In this document: piece after piece, positions 25,265-34,533 of the stretch
How the letters are laid out: every line of letters starts with the position of its first letter
Numbering within the stretch: position 1 is the first letter of the stretch
DNA from: Cyanobacteria bacterium TGS_CYA1
Lineage (GTDB): Bacteria > Cyanobacteriota > Vampirovibrionia > Obscuribacterales > Obscuribacteraceae
NCBI GenBank assembly: GCA_026129135.1
Contig: JAHCIQ010000002.1
Location: forward strand, 1-64,000
Reading direction: 5' to 3'
Length of the DNA: 64,000 bases
Position numbers and translations under genes: made by a program
Notes under the pieces: model-generated
What the model was told of the DNA's origin: nothing
Databases searched by the model: none
Seen by the model: only the letters and a program-made list of their open reading frames with translations

Positions 25265-26277
25265 GCAATTTGCAAGATAAAGCTATTTGTGTCATCGGTG
25301 CAGGTGCCTGGGGAGGAACTCTGGCATGGCTTCTGGGACAGCACAAAACTAGAATCTCACTCTGGTCTCATGACAAAACAAAAGGCGAGCAAATAATTCA
25401 ATCGCGCAAATTGAAGACGCCATGCGAGCTTTCGCTTGCCCCCAACGTACAGGTCCACACAGACCTCGAAACTGCTCTTTTAGATTCTGAAATCATATTG
25501 ATGGCATGCAATTCGCAGTCTATGCGCGAAATGATGCAGAAAATAGCACCTATTTTGAGTCGCAACAAATTAAAAACACCGGTTGTAAGTGTCGCCAAGG
25601 GGCTTGAGCGTGGAAGTCTTTGTCGAATGTCTGAAGCCTTGCGCCAGGCGTCTGGTGATTTGAATCAACCTGTTTGCGCCTTATCTGGTCCCAACCTGGC
25701 TTTTGAAATTGCTTCGGGTAAGCCAGCGGCAGCTGTACTTGCTTGCGATGACCTTTTGGTAGCTCAGGGATTGCAAAAGGCGCTTAGTTGTCCAACTTTT
25801 CGCGTATATTCAAGCGACGACTTAATCGGAGTCGAGCTTGGTGGAACGCTCAAGAATATAATCGCGATTGCAGCTGGTATTTCAGATGGATTAAATCTTG
25901 GTGTAAACGCAAAATCTGCTCTTTTGACTAGAGGACTGGCCGAGATGGTCAGACTCTCCAAGGCAATGGGTGCAAAATCACCCACTTTGTGGGGATTGTC
26001 TGGGATGGGTGACCTCTTTGCCACTTGTCAGAGTCCGCTTTCGCGAAACTACAATATAGGATTGCAGTTGGCAGCCGGAAAGTCAGTGAGCGAGGCAGTC
26101 GAAATAGTGAAAGCTACGGCAGAAGGAGTGGAAACTACCTACGCCGTTTGTGAACTTTCAAAAAATATGGGCATCGAGCTACCCATAGCAGAGCAAGTTC
26201 AAGCCACAATGAAGGGGCAAGTTACAGCCAGAGAGACAATAATGTCTTTGATGGCAAGACCTCTAAGTGTTGAATGA
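25261..26277 (+). CDS. gpsA: Glycerol-3-phosphate dehydrogenase [NAD(P)+]
   Basis: 338 residues. It reduces dihydroxyacetone phosphate to sn-glycerol 3-phosphate, the backbone precursor of phospholipids. The Rossmann motif is GAGAWGGTLAWLL near residue 12. Other signatures are VAKGLE, ALSGPNLAFEIASGKPAA, and the catalytic region ELGGTLKNIIAIAAGISDGL with its Lys. The start ATG overlaps the stop of the signalling gene (ATGA). That is a tight link to a signalling operon, probably just gene packing. plsY, the next enzyme that uses this product, is 30 kb away. Confidence 0.96.
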   Translation: MSNLQDKAICVIGAGAWGGTLAWLLGQHKTRISLWSHDKTKGEQIIQSRKLKTPCELSLAPNVQVHTDLETALLDSEIILMACNSQSMREMMQKIAPILSRNKLKTPVVSVAKGLERGSLCRMSEALRQASGDLNQPVCALSGPNLAFEIASGKPAAAVLACDDLLVAQGLQKALSCPTFRVYSSDDLIGVELGGTLKNIIAIAAGISDGLNLGVNAKSALLTRGLAEMVRLSKAMGAKSPTLWGLSGMGDLFATCQSPLSRNYNIGLQLAAGKSVSEAVEIVKATAEGVETTYAVCELSKNMGIELPIAEQVQATMKGQVTARETIMSLMARPLSVE

Positions 26278-26307
26278 GCGTGGAATAAAAAAATAAAATG
26301 GAGGTCT

Positions 26308-27543
26308 TTGATTAAGTTGGCGTCCCAAAATGTGAAAAGAGTACTCATGCTTGCCTGGGAATACCCACCGCGCATTATTGGCGGGTTGGCGAGAGTGGTC
26401 TGGGCTTTATCGCACGAACTGGCAGAGCTTGGTCTTGATGTTCATGTCATCACGGCAGATCATCCGGCTACGCCTGAATTCGAGCTAGATGGCAAAGTCA
26501 AAGTGCACAGGGTGAAGACTCAAACCGACAATTCGCCTGACTTCTTGACCTGGGTCAGCAAGCTTAATTTTGGCTTTCTTCAGTATGCCATTCCATTATT
26601 TAACGAACAAAAATTCGACGTTATTCATGCTCATGACTGGATGGTTACAGACGCTGCCTGGGTTTTAAAGACCGCATTCGACACTCCTCTTGTAACCACT
26701 ATCCATGCTACCGAACAGGGAAGAATGGGTGGCATTCATACTGGTTTGCAAAGATACGTCCATCAGATGGAATGGCGCTTGACCTTTGAATCTTATAGAG
26801 TGATTGTGAACAGTCACCACATGGTGGATGAGTTGCGCGGTTCTTTCAATTTGCCTCTGGATAAAATGGACGTGATTCCAAATGGCGTCACGCCTGAAAA
26901 TTTCAGAATTGATTTTCCGGAAAATGAAAAACGAGCTTTCCGCCAGAGCTTTGCTTCGGAAAGTCAGAAAATCGTTTTGTATGTAGGTCGTCTGGTCAAT
27001 GAAAAAGGCGTGCAAGTCTTGATTGATGCAGCGCCAAAGGTAATTCATCAATATCCAGAAACCCAATTCTTGATTGTGGGCACCGGTTATTTCATGGAAA
27101 CACTCAAGGCCCAAGCCGCTTATTCGGGCATCGAACAAAATGTTCGATTCTTGGGTTACGTTGCAGATTCAGATTTGCTCAAGCTCTATCAGATTTCAGA
27201 TGCTGTTGCTATTCCAAGTCTTTATGAGCCTTTTGGCATAGTGGCGCTTGAAGGTATGGCTGCTGGCACACCAGTGGTGGTATCAGATGTGGGTGGTTTG
27301 CGTGATTTTGTCGAGCACGGACAAAACGGTATCACTACTTATGCTGGAAACTCAGACAGTCTTGCCTGGGGAATTCTGCAAGTTTTAAGAGACGCAGGTC
27401 TTGCTCATCATCTGATTAATACTGCCACCAAAGCGGTTGAAGAAGTTTATAACTGGAAAATGATAACCAAAAAGACTAGAGAAACGTACGAAAAGGTTTT
27501 TGCTGATTCTAAGCAAGAAGCGCTGCTTATGGCCAAGAAGTAA
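26308..27543 (+). CDS. GT-B glycosyltransferase (GT4 family)
   Basis: 411 residues. The N-terminal half begins LMLAWEYPPRIIGGLARVVWALSHELAELG, a pattern shared by GT4 enzymes and glycogen synthases. The C-terminal nucleotide-sugar domain has VLYVGRLVNEKGVQVLI and EPFGIVALEGMAAGTPVVVSDVGG, with the conserved E-x7-E pattern. It transfers a sugar from a nucleotide donor, here perhaps GDP-mannose, since a GMPP-like gene follows 24 bp downstream (inference). TTG starts at 26308 and 26317 are both possible: GGAGGT ends at 26305, so the second has the better spacing. Confidence 0.88.
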   Translation: MIKLASQNVKRVLMLAWEYPPRIIGGLARVVWALSHELAELGLDVHVITADHPATPEFELDGKVKVHRVKTQTDNSPDFLTWVSKLNFGFLQYAIPLFNEQKFDVIHAHDWMVTDAAWVLKTAFDTPLVTTIHATEQGRMGGIHTGLQRYVHQMEWRLTFESYRVIVNSHHMVDELRGSFNLPLDKMDVIPNGVTPENFRIDFPENEKRAFRQSFASESQKIVLYVGRLVNEKGVQVLIDAAPKVIHQYPETQFLIVGTGYFMETLKAQAAYSGIEQNVRFLGYVADSDLLKLYQISDAVAIPSLYEPFGIVALEGMAAGTPVVVSDVGGLRDFVEHGQNGITTYAGNSDSLAWGILQVLRDAGLAHHLINTATKAVEEVYNWKMITKKTRETYEKVFADSKQEALLMAKK

Positions 27544-27567
27544 TTTAGAAAAACAAGGAGGATCGCG

Positions 27568-30138
27568 ATGAAAGGGGTAATAATGGCTGGTGGTTCTGGA
27601 ACCCGCTTGAGACCTCTGACTTGCAATATTCCAAAGCCGATGGTGCCAGTCGGCAATAAGCCAATGGCGGAGCATGTCGTCGCACTCATGACCGAGCACG
27701 GCTTTGACGATATTACCTTCACGCTGCACTATTTGCCTGATGCGATCAAAAATTATTTTGGCGATGGCTCTGACTTCAATTGCAAAATCGGATATTCGAC
27801 AGAAGAAGGAAAACCGCTTGGCACAGCTGGTTGCGTCAAGGCCATTCAAGACAGATTGGATTCGACCTTTCTAGTTATTTCAGGTGATACTCTCACAGAC
27901 ATGGATTTGACTGCTGCGCTCAAATTCCACAAAGAGCGCAAGTCTAAAGCTACTCTTGTGTTAAAAAGAGTAGAAAATCCACTCGAATACGGACTTGTAA
28001 TCACCGAGAAAGACGGGCGCATCAAGCGCTTTCTGGAAAAGCCCTCGGCATCAGAAGTTTTTTCTGACACAGCCAATACTGGCACTTATATTTTAGAGCC
28101 CGATGTTCTTAACTACATCATCATGGGTCAGGAACAGGATTTCTCAAACGACCTCTTTCCACTGTTGCTGCTTCGAAACGAGCCCATGTACGGTTATGTG
28201 ATGGACGGCTACTGGTGCGATGTCGGCAATTTGCAAATGTATCGACAGGCTCACAAAGACATTCTTGACGGAATAGTCAAATGTAATATTAGCTATTCGC
28301 AAAAAGACCCGGGCGACATCTATATCGGTGCTGGTTCGCAAATCGACCAGACCGCCAAAGTACACGGTCCTGCATTGATAGGTAAAGACTGCCGCATCGG
28401 ACCAAACGTAGAAATTGGTCCGGGTTCTACAATCGGCGACAATGTTGTCATTCAAGAACAGAGTTCTATCAAGCAGCCGGTCATCTGGTCCAATGTTTAT
28501 ATCGGCAAGAAGACTCAGTTACGGGCTTGTATAGTTTGTAATAATGCCACTGTCCATGATGGCGCCGAGATTCTCGAAGGCGGCATCATCGGCGAAAACA
28601 CATCCGTTGGACAGGAGTCCATAATCAGTCCCGATGTTAGAGTCTGGCCAGACAAAGTAATCGAGTCAGGTTCACGAGTCGTCACTTCGCTTGTGTGGGG
28701 AACCAAAGCACCTCGCACCATTTTTAGTACCAATGGCGTAAGAGGTCTGGCAAACGTCGAGCTCACTCCCGAATTCGCTGTCAACCTTGCAGCTGCATAT
28801 GGTTCAGTGGTGAAAAGTGGACCAGTTCTTGTAAGCCGCGATTACTGGCCAGTCAGTCAGATGATCAGTCGTGCGATTTCAGCAGGTTTGCAATCTGTCG
28901 GAATCGAAGTGCAAAACCTTGAAGCTTCAGCATTGCCAATCTCTCGTTATTATGTAAAAACCCAGCGTGCCGCTGGTCTTATACACATAAGAATCTCGCA
29001 GCGCGAGCCCGAAAAAATAATGATTGAGTTTTTCGATAATCAGGGCATCAGCATTCCCAAAAATATGGAGAAGAAAATCGAAGCAACTTTCTTCAAAGAA
29101 GACTTCCCTCGCTGCAAACCAAGCGATATCGGAAGAATTGCTTATCCAAGTTTGGTGCGTGAGTATTACAAGCAAGACTTTCTTGAAAAAGTTAAGGGTC
29201 AGGTTTTCGAAGAAGACGCAGTGCCATTTTGTGTCATGCCCGGCTCTAAATTCACACGTAAGACTCGCTCTGGCAGCATAGCTACTCAAGCGCCAAAAGT
29301 GGTGCTCGACTATGCAATGTCTGAAACCGGAGTTATCCTGCCGGATCTTTTAGGGCAGCTTGGTGTCGAGACCGTGGTGCTCAACTCATCTATTCGTGCA
29401 AATGCCCCTCGTCAAGACGAGCGTATGGCGATGCGACGTCAGCTTGCAGATGTAGTGCGTGCGCTTTCGGCTGACATGGGTGTGCAGATTGGTCGTAATG
29501 GCGAGCAGATGACGCTTGTAGACGAGACCGGACATATCATTCGAGGCGAATTGCTTTTAGCCCTCGTTGCAGACATTATTCTGCGCGACAAGCCAGGTCA
29601 GACAATTGTAGTTCCGGTCAATTCAAGCTCGGTGATTGAGCGCATTGCCGAGAAGCACAAATGTCAGGTCGTTCGCTGCAAAGCCTCCGATGCAGACATC
29701 GGTCACTGGACGGCTAAATCCTCTAATGTGGCTCTGGGCGGAAGCGCTAATGGATGCTTTATTTTCCCTGAGTTTCAAAACGGTTATGACGCTATGTTTG
29801 CTGTAGGTCAGGTAATTGAGCATTTGACTTATCAAGGAAGGACTTTGAGCGAAGCTGTAAAAGAACTGCCTCCGCTCTACTATCAAGTAGGCTCGGTTCA
29901 CTGTCCCTGGGAGCGTAAGGGCCAGGTCATGCGTTTACTGGTAGAAAAGCATCAAGAAAAACCAATCGATTTGGTTGACGGAGTCAAAATCAAAACAGGT
30001 CCAGACCACTGGATTTTAATTCTTCCAGATGCCGTGGAGCCGGTAATGCATGTTTTTGCCGACGGTTCAGACTTGAGCAAAACTTCTGCCGATTTGTCCG
30101 AATACACGCAGATGGTGAAATATCTGCAAGAGAGCTAA
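27568..30138 (+). CDS. Mannose-1-phosphate guanylyltransferase-like / phosphomannomutase-like fusion
   Basis: 856 residues in three parts. The N-terminal nucleotidyltransferase (1-230) has the pyrophosphorylase signature GVIMAGGSGTRLRPLT and KPMVPVGNKPM. A left-handed beta-helix of hexapeptide repeats covers about 250-375. The rest looks like a phosphohexomutase, opening with FSTNGVRGL (386-393). In that part the usual TASHNP active-site serine loop reads RISQREP (475-481), and the metal-binding DGDADR is replaced around QIGRNGEQM (640-648). The mutase activity is therefore probably lost. The fusion is common in cyanobacteria. The likely product is GDP-mannose or a related activated sugar for surface polysaccharide. 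AAGGAGG lies 7 bp before the ATG. Confidence 0.88.
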   Translation: MKGVIMAGGSGTRLRPLTCNIPKPMVPVGNKPMAEHVVALMTEHGFDDITFTLHYLPDAIKNYFGDGSDFNCKIGYSTEEGKPLGTAGCVKAIQDRLDSTFLVISGDTLTDMDLTAALKFHKERKSKATLVLKRVENPLEYGLVITEKDGRIKRFLEKPSASEVFSDTANTGTYILEPDVLNYIIMGQEQDFSNDLFPLLLLRNEPMYGYVMDGYWCDVGNLQMYRQAHKDILDGIVKCNISYSQKDPGDIYIGAGSQIDQTAKVHGPALIGKDCRIGPNVEIGPGSTIGDNVVIQEQSSIKQPVIWSNVYIGKKTQLRACIVCNNATVHDGAEILEGGIIGENTSVGQESIISPDVRVWPDKVIESGSRVVTSLVWGTKAPRTIFSTNGVRGLANVELTPEFAVNLAAAYGSVVKSGPVLVSRDYWPVSQMISRAISAGLQSVGIEVQNLEASALPISRYYVKTQRAAGLIHIRISQREPEKIMIEFFDNQGISIPKNMEKKIEATFFKEDFPRCKPSDIGRIAYPSLVREYYKQDFLEKVKGQVFEEDAVPFCVMPGSKFTRKTRSGSIATQAPKVVLDYAMSETGVILPDLLGQLGVETVVLNSSIRANAPRQDERMAMRRQLADVVRALSADMGVQIGRNGEQMTLVDETGHIIRGELLLALVADIILRDKPGQTIVVPVNSSSVIERIAEKHKCQVVRCKASDADIGHWTAKSSNVALGGSANGCFIFPEFQNGYDAMFAVGQVIEHLTYQGRTLSEAVKELPPLYYQVGSVHCPWERKGQVMRLLVEKHQEKPIDLVDGVKIKTGPDHWILILPDAVEPVMHVFADGSDLSKTSADLSEYTQMVKYLQES

Positions 30139-30240
30139 AATTAACTCTAGATTCATGGCTAAAAAAATAGGGCATATTCAAATATTATGTTCCGATATTC
30201 TGTCTGGCGAAAACATTTGAGCTAAGGAGTCTGGTTAGAG

Positions 30241-31017
30241 ATGCAGAAAAAAGGCGACAGAGACGACAATACAAAGAACCGGAAATTTCTGGAACGTCAG
30301 CCGAACTCAGCTCCCTCCGCTCAGCGTCAGGTAGACAGAGGCGGTTATGGACAGCAAACTGCTTATGAACAGCAGCAAGCTGCACTGTCCAGAGGCGATT
30401 CTGGTCGCTGGCAACAAGACACGCAAGTTCAACAGCAGTTCGTTATGCCACCCCAGCCTCAAAGCGATGTCCCTCCTTCATGGATGGACCAGCTCAAGCA
30501 AGACACCATGCAGGCTCTTGCAGATCAAAAGGGCGTTCAGTTTCAGGATATCTCGCACGAAACGGCTTACCGAACGGGTATTGCCGTTCTTGTCGATAAA
30601 ATGTACGGTCTTTTGCAGAAATACACAGCTGAATTCAACCGTGTAGCTGCTGGAACTGATTTGTATATTTCGGGCACCATATCTGGTGACGTTACAGAGG
30701 TTACGCGCTTCAATAGAATGCGCGAAGTTGAGGAAACCGCCACCTATTTTCGTTGCCGTTTTACAACCCGCCATTTTGCCCTGGTAGTCAGAGGGCATTC
30801 AGATGTAGTCGATTGCTATTTGTTGCCGGTAAATGTTGTTCTTGGCGGCAGTCAGTTTGAGAACAGTTATAATCCCTTGTGTGTAGTACAGGTGAAAATT
30901 TCTGACCAGGGTATGATGTGGCGCATGAAAGACTCCGAACCTCCGATTGAAACTTTGGAGCAGTTGTCCATGTGGCTTTTCGGAAAACTGGTTGAAGAAA
31001 CGAAGGCGTGCCTCTAA
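30241..31017 (+). CDS. Protein of unknown function with Gln-rich N-terminus
   Basis: 258 residues; not recognised. Residues 1-85 are hydrophilic and rich in Gln, Arg and Pro (probably disordered). Residues about 90-258 look folded, with alternating strands (LYISGTISGDVTEVTRF, YFRCRFTTRHFALVVRGHSDVVDCYLLP) and helices. No signal peptide or membrane helix, so it is probably cytoplasmic. AAGGAG lies 11 bp before the ATG. The next gene begins 12 bp later, suggesting an operon with another unrecognised protein. Confidence 0.75.
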   Translation: MQKKGDRDDNTKNRKFLERQPNSAPSAQRQVDRGGYGQQTAYEQQQAALSRGDSGRWQQDTQVQQQFVMPPQPQSDVPPSWMDQLKQDTMQALADQKGVQFQDISHETAYRTGIAVLVDKMYGLLQKYTAEFNRVAAGTDLYISGTISGDVTEVTRFNRMREVEETATYFRCRFTTRHFALVVRGHSDVVDCYLLPVNVVLGGSQFENSYNPLCVVQVKISDQGMMWRMKDSEPPIETLEQLSMWLFGKLVEETKACL

Positions 31018-31029
31018 TCGGAGCAACAA

Positions 31030-32439
31030 ATGTCGCTTATTGACCCTGAAAAGGTAAAGCAGCTTCTAGACGAATTTGACGAAAAAGAAGCAGTAACTAA
31101 AGCTGAAATTTATGAAGTCGAACGACAAGTAGCCGTGCTGGAAGCAAGGGTAGAAGAATCACGCAAGCTTCTTGCCGGCATCACCGAAGATAAAGAAGTT
31201 ATTCTTGGAATGAAAGCAGAATATGGTTCTGCCGAATGGGCATCAATTGCTTTGAAAGTGGGAGCCGAACTTGCTGCACGCGGTGGAAAGAGAGGCGATT
31301 CCTTTTTGACTGGACTGAAACCTGTCAAAGGGAAAACTGCTACTCAGGCTCCATCTGTGCCTCAAACAGCAAAAACTCCTTTGCAAGAAGAACCTAAAGC
31401 TGCGGCACCACAAGCTCCGGCTCGAGAAAGACCTCGTAGCAGTCAATCGAAATTGGCTGCCATAGTCAATCGAGATCAGGACGAGAAATCGGCTAGAAGT
31501 AGTCAAACCAATTTACCTGCTCAAAATGCACCCGCCCCCGAGGCTCCCAAAGCCCAGACCGCTCCTGCATCACAAGCTCAAGCGGCACCTAATGCTCAAC
31601 CTCCTTATGAAGACAGTCTTGCCTCTGCCCTTGTGCAAGCAATCGGGTCAGAACCTGCAGGCACTGCACCCTCCGAGTCTTCAAGTGATGAGAATCCTTC
31701 TTTGTTCTTGTTCAGTCATCCCAAAACAGAAAACAAAGATGTTGATTTGTGGTCACTGACTCCATCGGTCTCGTGGGCAGATCTTGGCGATGAAATCCCA
31801 GTCGATCCACCGGCGACTCCTTCGACTCCTTCGACTCCCGTGGCTCCACCAGCTGCTGCAGAATCGGTTCCGGCACCAGCCCCGGCTCCAGCCCCAGCTC
31901 CAGCGCCAGCGCCAGTACTCGAGCCTGCACCTGCATCTGCATCTGCATCTGTAATTACAGTGCCAGAACCAGCTCCAGAAGCAGTTTCTGCTCCCGCTCC
32001 AATTCCAGAGCCCGCACCAATTCCAGAACCCGCACCAATTCCAGCGCCTGCACTTTCAACAACTCCAGAAGTGATGCCAGAGGCAGCGCCTTTGCCCATT
32101 GCAGCACCTGTACCCGAGACTCTCGACGCACAACCTGCGGCTGCTACAAACTCTCAACCTGTTACTCTTCCAGCTTCGGCTTTCGATCCTATGCCTCAAT
32201 CTGGACCAACTCCGTTCCTAGACGATGATGAGTTCGAGACTTCCGAAATGGCTGAAGAAACAGCTAAAACCCAGGATATCGTTCCAGTTATGGCAGCTAT
32301 GCCACCCTCTGAATTGATTGCTCCACTAGAGTCTGAAGCGCAAGAAGAGAAAAAAGAAGAAAGTAAGCCAGCGCCTGGTTCTGAAGGCGAGGAAGATGTC
32401 AAGAAAATCAATGACGCTTTGCGTGGATTGTTCAGCTAG
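31030..32439 (+). CDS. Low-complexity Pro/Ala-rich protein of unknown function
   Basis: 469 residues. The first 75 residues are helical and charged, with a likely coiled coil (VTKAEIYEVERQVAVLEARVEE). From about 110 to 420 it is dominated by Pro, Ala, Gln, Ser and Glu, with runs of PA dipeptides (about 275-300) and IPEPAP repeats (about 318-340). The end is acidic, then VKKINDALRGLFS, a possible short conserved helix. There is no signal peptide. It could be a cytoplasmic linker or scaffold protein. Its tight spacing after the preceding gene suggests they work together. Confidence 0.7.
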   Translation: MSLIDPEKVKQLLDEFDEKEAVTKAEIYEVERQVAVLEARVEESRKLLAGITEDKEVILGMKAEYGSAEWASIALKVGAELAARGGKRGDSFLTGLKPVKGKTATQAPSVPQTAKTPLQEEPKAAAPQAPARERPRSSQSKLAAIVNRDQDEKSARSSQTNLPAQNAPAPEAPKAQTAPASQAQAAPNAQPPYEDSLASALVQAIGSEPAGTAPSESSSDENPSLFLFSHPKTENKDVDLWSLTPSVSWADLGDEIPVDPPATPSTPSTPVAPPAAAESVPAPAPAPAPAPAPAPVLEPAPASASASVITVPEPAPEAVSAPAPIPEPAPIPEPAPIPAPALSTTPEVMPEAAPLPIAAPVPETLDAQPAAATNSQPVTLPASAFDPMPQSGPTPFLDDDEFETSEMAEETAKTQDIVPVMAAMPPSELIAPLESEAQEEKKEESKPAPGSEGEEDVKKINDALRGLFS

Positions 32440-32533
32440 CGGCTGAGAAATAAGTTAAAACGAAGGTCATATATAAAGTAGATCTGGTTTGCTAACATCT
32501 GGGCAAATCAGGCGTAAAACTTGGAGTCGGCAA

Positions 32534-32746
32534 ATGAAACAAATAGCATCGATGATGGCTGGTGTGGTTATAGAAATTCTGGTCAAGCCAGGACAATCAG
32601 TTTCCGATGGAATGGATGTTGCATTGCTCGAATCAATGAAAATGCAATTGCCTGTTCAGTCTGAAGAGTCAGGCGTAGTGAAAGAAATTAAAATCGCTCC
32701 TGGCGATTTCGTCAACGAAGGCGATGTAATCATCACCCTTGAATAA
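32534..32746 (+). CDS. Small biotinyl/lipoyl carrier protein
   Basis: 70 residues from ATG 32534, with GGAG about 7 bp upstream; the longer open frame from 32489 lacks support. The whole protein is one biotinyl domain: MAGVVIEILVKPGQSV, then LLESMKMQLPV with the biotinylated Lys in the ESMKM motif, then IAPGDFVNEGDVI. It is a stand-alone carrier of carboxybiotin, of the kind used by acyl-CoA carboxylases. Its stop overlaps the start of the HMG-CoA lyase gene (TAATG). Next to leucine-degradation enzymes it may belong to a methylcrotonyl-CoA carboxylase, but no carboxylase subunits are in the window. Confidence 0.88.
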   Translation: MKQIASMMAGVVIEILVKPGQSVSDGMDVALLESMKMQLPVQSEESGVVKEIKIAPGDFVNEGDVIITLE

Positions 32747-33693
32747 TGTTTGAAAGTCTTCCTGTAAAAGTAAAAATAGTAGAAGTCGGACCACGCGACG
32801 GACTGCAGAACGAACCCGAGCAAGTTGCGACCACAGACAAAGCGCAATTGATTGAAAAAATTGCCGAAGCCGGACTTGGCGAAATCGAAATCACTTCGTT
32901 TGTAAGTCCCAAATGGATTCCGCAATTGGCTGATGCTACAGAACTTGCTGAATTGGTTTGCAACAAGCTCGATAGCAATATCACAACGTCTGCTCTAGTG
33001 CCTAATTTGAAAGGATATGAACGCTTCAAAGAAACGAGTATCAAACAGGTAAACCTGTTCATGTCTGCTTCGGAATCGCACAGCAAGAAAAACATAAACA
33101 AATCTATCGACGAAGCTCTGATTGCGCTCAAAGAAGTGGCAGACGTTGCAAAGGCTGATGGATACAGAGTACGCGCCTATGTGTCTGTAGTTTTCGAATG
33201 TCCTTACGAAGGCAAAATCAGTCCCGAGCCGGTGATAAACATCTGCGACCGTCTTTTAGAAATGAAAGTGGATGAAATTTCGCTTGGTGATACTATAGGA
33301 GCTGCTACTCCGGTTCACGTTGCGCAGGTAATTGGTTTACTTGCTAAAAACGTGGGACTGGAAAAGTTAGCGCTGCATTTTCACGATACTAGAGGCGGTG
33401 CGCTGGCCAATGTGTTGACCGGTCTTGAATCTGGCATCAGAATTTTCGATTCGAGTCTTGGCGGCTTGGGCGGCTGTCCGTATGCCCCTGGCGCTTCGGG
33501 CAATTTGGCTACCGAAGACCTGGTCTACATGCTGCACGGCATGAATGTAGATACTGGCATTAATCTCGATAAGCTTGTTGAAGCCGGTAAATTCGCACAG
33601 AAAGTTTTGAAGAAGGATTTGCCCGGACGCTTCCTTAAGGCATATATCGGAGCCGAGTGTAAGAAAAACGAAAAGGAAAAAATAGCAAAATGA
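32746..33693 (+). CDS. mvaB: Hydroxymethylglutaryl-CoA lyase
   Basis: 315 residues. It cleaves HMG-CoA to acetyl-CoA and acetoacetate, the last step of leucine breakdown. The N-terminus has VEVGPRDGLQNE, with the metal-binding Asp and catalytic Arg. FVSPKWIPQLADA follows, then metal-binding HFHDTRGGALAN, and the signature GGLGGCPYAPGASGNLATEDL with the catalytic Cys. All key residues are present. The start overlaps the biotinyl carrier and the end overlaps the hydratase gene by 4 bp, so the three are translationally linked. Confidence 0.95.
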   Translation: MFESLPVKVKIVEVGPRDGLQNEPEQVATTDKAQLIEKIAEAGLGEIEITSFVSPKWIPQLADATELAELVCNKLDSNITTSALVPNLKGYERFKETSIKQVNLFMSASESHSKKNINKSIDEALIALKEVADVAKADGYRVRAYVSVVFECPYEGKISPEPVINICDRLLEMKVDEISLGDTIGAATPVHVAQVIGLLAKNVGLEKLALHFHDTRGGALANVLTGLESGIRIFDSSLGGLGGCPYAPGASGNLATEDLVYMLHGMNVDTGINLDKLVEAGKFAQKVLKKDLPGRFLKAYIGAECKKNEKEKIAK

Positions 33694-34526
33694 CAGCAGA
33701 GGTGCTTGTGGATAACGATGTATTGCTTTTGGAAATTGAAAAAGATCCGCCTATTGCCTGGCTTAAGCTCAATCGACCTGACGTGCATAACTGTCTAAAC
33801 ACCAAATTGCTCGAAGCTATTTGCGATGCTTGCGCCAAACTGGAAAATGACAAAGACGTTCGTGTCGTAATCGTCATTGGATCTGGAGCTAAAACATTTT
33901 GTGCAGGTGCCGATCTGGCAGAGCGCAAAGGAATGACCCCAGGACAGACGCTCGACTATCTGTCTTTGATTCAGCGCACTATGTGCACGCTTGAAGCTCT
34001 TCCACAGCCTGTAATTGCTGCTATAAACGGTCCTTGCTATGGTGGTGGCACCGAGCTTGCCCTGTCCTGCGATTTGCGTATCATGCTCGATTCTGCAAGT
34101 TTGGCCTTGACCGAAGTAACCCTTGGTATTATTCCTGGTGCAGGCGGAACTCAAAGACTGCCACGTCTTATTGGCAAATCTAAAGCCAAAGAAGCCATTC
34201 TCACTGCAAAGCCGATAAAAGCCGAAGAAGGAAGAACCCTTGGTCTTATTCATCGTCTGGTTCAAGATCCGGATAAAACTCTTGAAAATGGATATAACAA
34301 AGCTTTGATGCAAGCTGCAAGAGAGTGGGCTGCTGAAATATCGAAGCTTGCACCACTTTCGCTCAAATATGCAAAACAAGCTATAGACATGGGCTATGAC
34401 CGCGACCTTGCTGCCGGTCTTGCGCTTGAGACCAAAAACTATCTACAACTACTCAACTCTAAAGACAGACTAGAAGGGCTGGCCGCATTTGCTGAGAAGC
34501 GTAAACCTAATTACAAGGGAGAGTAA
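33690..34526 (+). CDS. Enoyl-CoA hydratase family, probable methylglutaconyl-CoA hydratase
   Basis: 278 residues of the crotonase fold. The oxyanion-hole strands are KTFCAGADLAER and INGPCYGGGTELALSCDLRI, and the catalytic Glu lies in LTEVTLGIIPGAGGTQRLPRL. A hydratase is therefore likely. Gene order after HMG-CoA lyase makes methylglutaconyl-CoA hydratase (leucine pathway) the best guess, but a general enoyl-CoA hydratase cannot be excluded. The start overlaps mvaB by 4 bp (ATGA). A C-terminal lysine-rich end (AFAEKRKPNYKG) is typical for the family. Confidence 0.9.
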   Translation: MTAEVLVDNDVLLLEIEKDPPIAWLKLNRPDVHNCLNTKLLEAICDACAKLENDKDVRVVIVIGSGAKTFCAGADLAERKGMTPGQTLDYLSLIQRTMCTLEALPQPVIAAINGPCYGGGTELALSCDLRIMLDSASLALTEVTLGIIPGAGGTQRLPRLIGKSKAKEAILTAKPIKAEEGRTLGLIHRLVQDPDKTLENGYNKALMQAAREWAAEISKLAPLSLKYAKQAIDMGYDRDLAAGLALETKNYLQLLNSKDRLEGLAAFAEKRKPNYKGE

Positions 34527-34533
34527 AAAAACG

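Noticed and set aside
31030..32439. Minus-strand open frames antisense to the Pro/Ala-rich gene
   Set aside because: They arise from the biased codon use of PAPA repeats; the plus-strand frame has the operon spacing and the coiled-coil start.
33795..34379. 194-codon minus-strand open frame
   Set aside because: Antisense to the enoyl-CoA hydratase gene with intact catalytic motifs; no recognisable domain.
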